Below, piece by piece: positions 41,564 through 44,665 of a DNA stretch of 44,665 bases (within the stretch, counting starts at the first letter, position 1; each line of letters begins with the position of its first letter). The stretch covers positions 1-44,665 of the forward strand of contig JABDJO010000013.1 in the NCBI GenBank assembly GCA_013002465.1, written 5' to 3'. The DNA is from Silicimonas sp. Its GTDB lineage: Bacteria > Pseudomonadota > Alphaproteobacteria > Rhodobacterales > Rhodobacteraceae. The notes under the pieces are model-generated. The model saw nothing but the letters and a program-made list of their open reading frames with translations. It did no database searches and had not been told where the DNA came from. The position numbers and the translations under genes were made by a program.

Positions 41564-43228
41564 ATGCTTCAGATTCCCCTCTGGAAGCGGGTTCTGATCC
41601 TTGCCCTATGCGTGGCCGGGGTTCTGTTTTCCTTCCCCAACGGGTTTTACGGCACGGTTGAACAACACAACGACGCCGTGGCGGAAATCGAGATGTTCGG
41701 CCCGACCCCCGAACGCGAGGCCAACGCCGCCGGTTGGCCTTCATTCCTGCCTTCGACCCTGGTCAATCTCGGCCTCGATCTAAGGGGGGGTGCCCAACTT
41801 CTGGCTCGGGTTCACGTTCAGGACGTTTATGCCGACCGCATGGAAGCGCTCTGGCCCGAAGCCCGCAGCGCCCTTGTCGCCAATCGCGATCAGGTGGGTT
41901 TCGTTGAACGTATCGAAGACGCCCCCGAAGGCACGCTGCAAATCCGGATCCAGAACGCCGAAGCCATGACGGCAGCGCTTGAAACGATCCGGGGTCTTGC
42001 CCAACCTGTCGTCAGCCTGACAGGCGTCGGGGCCACCGACATTCTGGTCACCGCTAACGGCTCGGTTCTGAACGTTGAACTGTCGCCGGAAGAAAAGCTT
42101 GCCACCGACAACCGCACCGTCCAGCAAGCCCTTGAAATCATCCGCCGCCGTATCGACGAGGTTGGCACGCGCGAACCGGTCATCCAGCGTCAGGGCGCGG
42201 ACCGTATCCTGATCCAGGTCCCGGGTGTCGGGTCCGCGGAAGAGGTCAAGGAACTGATCGGCACGCCCGCGCGGCTGACGTTCCATCCGGTTGTCAGCGT
42301 TACTGGCGATCCGCAGGCGATACCCGGGCCCGGCAACATCATCGTGCAGGATCTTGAAAACGAGGGTGAATTTTACATCCTCGAACGGGCTTCCATTTTG
42401 TCAGGCGATGATCTGACCGACGCCCAGCCCAGTTTCGACCAGAACGGACGCCCTGCGGTCAGTTTTCGGTTCAACCCCTCGGGCGCGCGGGTTTTCGGGC
42501 AATACACCTCGGAAAACGTCGGCGCGCTTTTCGCCACCGTGCTTGACGACCGCGTTGTCACCGCCCCGCAAATCCGCGAACCCATCACAGGCGGGTCAGG
42601 CCAGATCACCGGCAACTTCAGCGTCGAAAGCTCGACCGAGCTTGCTGTTCTGCTGCGCGCCGGTGCCCTGCCGACCGATCTAACGTTCCTGCAGGAAAGC
42701 ACCATCACGCCCACCCTGGGCGAACAATCCATCCGCGCGGGCGGCAAGGCCTGCCTGATCGCCTTTGCCGCTGTCATGGTGTTCATGGGCCTCGCCTATG
42801 GGCTGTTCGGCCTTTTCGCCAATCTTGCGCTGATCCTGAACGTCGCACTTCTGCTGGGTGCGCTGTCGCTGATCGGCGCCACGCTGACCTTGCCGGGGAT
42901 CGCGGGCATCGTCCTGACCATCGGCATGGCGGTCGACGCCAACGTGCTGGTGTTCGAACGCATCCGCGAAGAACTGAAAACCGCCAAAGGCCCGTCGCGC
43001 GCCATCCAGCTTGGCTATGAAAAAGCGCTCTCGGCCATTTTCGACGCCAATATCACCACATTCATCACCGCGCTGATCCTGTTCACCCTGGGTTCGGGTC
43101 CGGTGAAGGGGTTTGCGGTCACTCTGATGTTCGGGATCGCGACCTCGGTCTTCACAGCCATTTTCGTCACCCGGCTGTTCATCGTGATGTGGTTCGAACG
43201 CCGCCGCCCCCGGACAATCGAGGTATAA
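41564..43228 (+). CDS. secD: Protein translocase subunit SecD
   Basis: A 554-residue component that uses the proton gradient to help complete protein export through SecYEG. An N-terminal membrane segment (residues about 9-25) is followed by LGLDLRGGAQLLARV near 70, a large periplasmic domain, and five membrane segments in the last 180 residues, including the conserved GMAVDANVLVFERIREE near 463. Length and order are normal. It lies 9 nt after yajC and 3 nt before secF. Confidence 0.96.
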   Translation: MLQIPLWKRVLILALCVAGVLFSFPNGFYGTVEQHNDAVAEIEMFGPTPEREANAAGWPSFLPSTLVNLGLDLRGGAQLLARVHVQDVYADRMEALWPEARSALVANRDQVGFVERIEDAPEGTLQIRIQNAEAMTAALETIRGLAQPVVSLTGVGATDILVTANGSVLNVELSPEEKLATDNRTVQQALEIIRRRIDEVGTREPVIQRQGADRILIQVPGVGSAEEVKELIGTPARLTFHPVVSVTGDPQAIPGPGNIIVQDLENEGEFYILERASILSGDDLTDAQPSFDQNGRPAVSFRFNPSGARVFGQYTSENVGALFATVLDDRVVTAPQIREPITGGSGQITGNFSVESSTELAVLLRAGALPTDLTFLQESTITPTLGEQSIRAGGKACLIAFAAVMVFMGLAYGLFGLFANLALILNVALLLGALSLIGATLTLPGIAGIVLTIGMAVDANVLVFERIREELKTAKGPSRAIQLGYEKALSAIFDANITTFITALILFTLGSGPVKGFAVTLMFGIATSVFTAIFVTRLFIVMWFERRRPRTIEV

Positions 43229-43231
43229 GCC

Positions 43232-44209
43232 ATGCGACTGAGACTTGTCCCCGAAAAGACCAACTTCGATTTCTTCCGCTATCGCAAGATCACAATGGGG
43301 TTTTCGATCGCGGCGATAATCCTGTCGATCGGCCTTTGGCTGGTGGTTGGATTGAACCTTGGCATCGATTTCCGTGGCGGCACCTCGATCCGGACTGAAG
43401 CAGCCAAGACAATCAACGACGCCGAGTATCGCCAGGCCCTTGAAGCGCTGGATGTGGGCGAGGTCTCGGTGACCGAGGTTATTGATCCGAACTTCCGCGA
43501 CGATCAGAACGTGGCCTTGATCCGCATCCAGGCCCAGGAAAACGAAGAAAGCGCCACTCGCGACCTTGTGGCCAACGTTGAAACCGCGCTGCAAGCGATT
43601 GATCCGTCAATAAAATTCACCAGTGTCGAATCCGTGGGTCCAACCGTTTCGGGTGAACTGATCCAGACCGCACTTCTTGCGGTGACGGCGGCCCTTGCGG
43701 CGATCCTGTTCTATATCTGGCTCAGGTTCGAATGGCAGTTTTCCCTTGGCGCCGTTGCAGCCCTGTTTCACGACGTCGTGCTGACCATCGGTATTTTCAG
43801 CCTGTTGCAGATCCGGTTCGACCTTGCCACCATCGCCGCCCTTCTGACCATCGTCGGCTATTCGATCAACGACACCGTGGTGATCTTCGACCGCCTGCGC
43901 GAGAACCTGCGAAAGTACAAATCGACGCCTTTGCAGGACGTCATGAACACCAGTGTCAACGAAACCCTCAGCCGTACCCTGATGACCTCGGGAACAACTC
44001 TGTTGGCTCTGATTGCCCTCCTGGTCTTTGGCGGCGACGTCATTCGCGGCTTTGTGTTCGCGATCACCTGGGGCGTGATCGTCGGTACCTATTCGTCGGT
44101 CTATGTGGCCAAGAACGTGGTCCTGATGCTGGGGGTGAAGCGCGACTGGTCGAAACCCTCCGATGGCGGCGGCGGGGCAGGCACCCAATTCGCCAACGTC
44201 GATGCCTGA
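43232..44209 (+). CDS. secF: Protein translocase subunit SecF
   Basis: A 325-residue partner of SecD. An N-terminal membrane segment (about 28-47) leads into LGIDFRGGTSIRTEA, a short periplasmic domain and five membrane segments with the conserved GYSINDTVVIFDRLREN near 213. It starts 3 nt after secD, so translation is coupled. Length is normal. The next gene starts 27 nt downstream. Confidence 0.96.
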   Translation: MRLRLVPEKTNFDFFRYRKITMGFSIAAIILSIGLWLVVGLNLGIDFRGGTSIRTEAAKTINDAEYRQALEALDVGEVSVTEVIDPNFRDDQNVALIRIQAQENEESATRDLVANVETALQAIDPSIKFTSVESVGPTVSGELIQTALLAVTAALAAILFYIWLRFEWQFSLGAVAALFHDVVLTIGIFSLLQIRFDLATIAALLTIVGYSINDTVVIFDRLRENLRKYKSTPLQDVMNTSVNETLSRTLMTSGTTLLALIALLVFGGDVIRGFVFAITWGVIVGTYSSVYVAKNVVLMLGVKRDWSKPSDGGGGAGTQFANVDA

Positions 44210-44236
44210 GGTCGATCACGCGTTCGGGGTGGTGTC

Positions 44237-44665
44237 GTGACGGTCGCCCCACTGATCCACGCCGCGGAACAGACCTATCGCGGCTCGATCACCAAGCCCG
44301 AACACTGGGACAGTTTCCGGCCAAGATGCGGCGACGTCCTTCTGGCCACGCCTGCGAAATCCGGCACGACCTGGACCCAAAGCATGATCGCCATGTTGCT
44401 GTATGGCACCGTAGACCTTCCTGAAAAACTGGGCGTTCTGTCGCCCTGGATAGACGGCGGGTTCGGCACTTTGGAAGACAGTTTGGCAAGTCTGGACCGC
44501 CAGACCGGACGACGGGTGATCAAGACCCATACGCCAACAGACGGGTTCCCGGTTTGGAAGGACGTGCCTGTCATTGCCGTTTTTCGCCATCCGCTTGAGG
44601 TCTTTTTGTCCCTCAGAAAACATCTGGCGAACGCGATGCTGGTCGACGAACATCCTATGCTGGGC
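44237..44665 (+). CDS. Sulfotransferase domain protein (3' partial)
   Basis: An N-terminal 143-residue part of a PAPS-dependent sulfotransferase that runs off the window end. The 5'-phosphosulfate loop is PAKSGTTWTQ at 39-48 and the 3'-phosphate site is FRHPLEVFLSLRKH at 116-129, with R117 and S125 as expected binding residues. The start is GTG 44237; no in-frame ATG is available nearby. It follows secF by 27 nt but is functionally unrelated. The acceptor substrate is unknown. Confidence 0.85.
   Translation, partial: MTVAPLIHAAEQTYRGSITKPEHWDSFRPRCGDVLLATPAKSGTTWTQSMIAMLLYGTVDLPEKLGVLSPWIDGGFGTLEDSLASLDRQTGRRVIKTHTPTDGFPVWKDVPVIAVFRHPLEVFLSLRKHLANAMLVDEHPMLG

Noticed and set aside
44202..44240. 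12-codon frame bridging secF and the sulfotransferase
   Set aside because: Its ATG overlaps the secF end and its TGA overlaps the GTG start, but it is too short and has no support beyond the overlaps.
1..44665. CRISPR array, prophage or complete insertion sequence
   Set aside because: No regularly spaced long repeats, integrase, transposase or phage structural genes were seen.

Overview
The window is a dense, GC-rich bacterial chromosome segment. The gene content and protein style point to an alphaproteobacterium of the Rhodobacterales, probably the Roseobacter group. Evidence includes a SelD fused to an FAD/NAD oxidoreductase, a zwf-pgi pair, a yajC-secD-secF operon and many one-carbon and methylated-amine enzymes. 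This assignment is inferred; there is no rRNA or other marker to place it exactly.

Layout. 1-1732: two tandem phytanoyl-CoA dioxygenase-like Fe(II)/2-oxoglutarate enzymes, the first cut by the window edge. 1806-3511: a DedA protein with a small membrane partner, and a Met/His-rich exported protein. 3566-3646: a repeat-rich gap that may be an old insertion-sequence end. 3719-5971: an MFS transporter, the inositol-pathway enzyme IolB and a small membrane protein. 6088-9277: the selenium pair mnmH (tRNA 2-selenouridine synthase) and a SelD fusion that makes its selenophosphate, converging with overlapping 3' ends. 9316-13383: an AttEFGH-like ABC system (secreted CrtC-type protein, FtsX permease, LolD-type ATPase). 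13475-16942: dnaE.

17200-21137: a putative methylated-amine operon (Rieske oxygenase, an 89-residue unknown, and a dimethylglycine-dehydrogenase-like flavoprotein with a folate domain). 21150-24317: a chemoreceptor with PAS domains and a CheR-docking tail, preceded by a separate periplasmic PDC/Cache-like protein. 24411-27474: a LacI-type regulator divergent from a sugar isomerase/dehydrogenase pair, with tandem operator-like palindromes between them. 27580-29833: an agmatinase-family hydrolase, a small ABM-like protein and a radical SAM enzyme. 30017-33098: zwf and pgi behind a sugar-regulator-like palindrome. 33102-33667: a thioesterase with an unresolved start and tRNA-Gly(CCC).

33738-40970: parts of a corrinoid/tetrahydrofolate methyl-transfer module (corrinoid activator, methyl-THF:corrinoid methyltransferase, methylene-THF reductase, Virulence_fact-family protein). 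It is interrupted by a c-type cytochrome with a cysteine-containing C-terminal extension, a cytochrome P460-family protein and an exported unknown preceded by a perfect FNR-type site. 41231-44209: yajC-secD-secF. 44237-end: a sulfotransferase cut by the window edge.

Theme. Several blocks are consistent with stripping methyl groups from osmolyte-like amines and oxidising them through tetrahydrofolate, with chemotaxis and redox-sensing genes nearby. The least explained parts are the P460/cytochrome insertion into the corrinoid module, the shared arginine-rich C-termini of its activator and methyltransferase, and the small unknown between the Rieske and flavoprotein genes.
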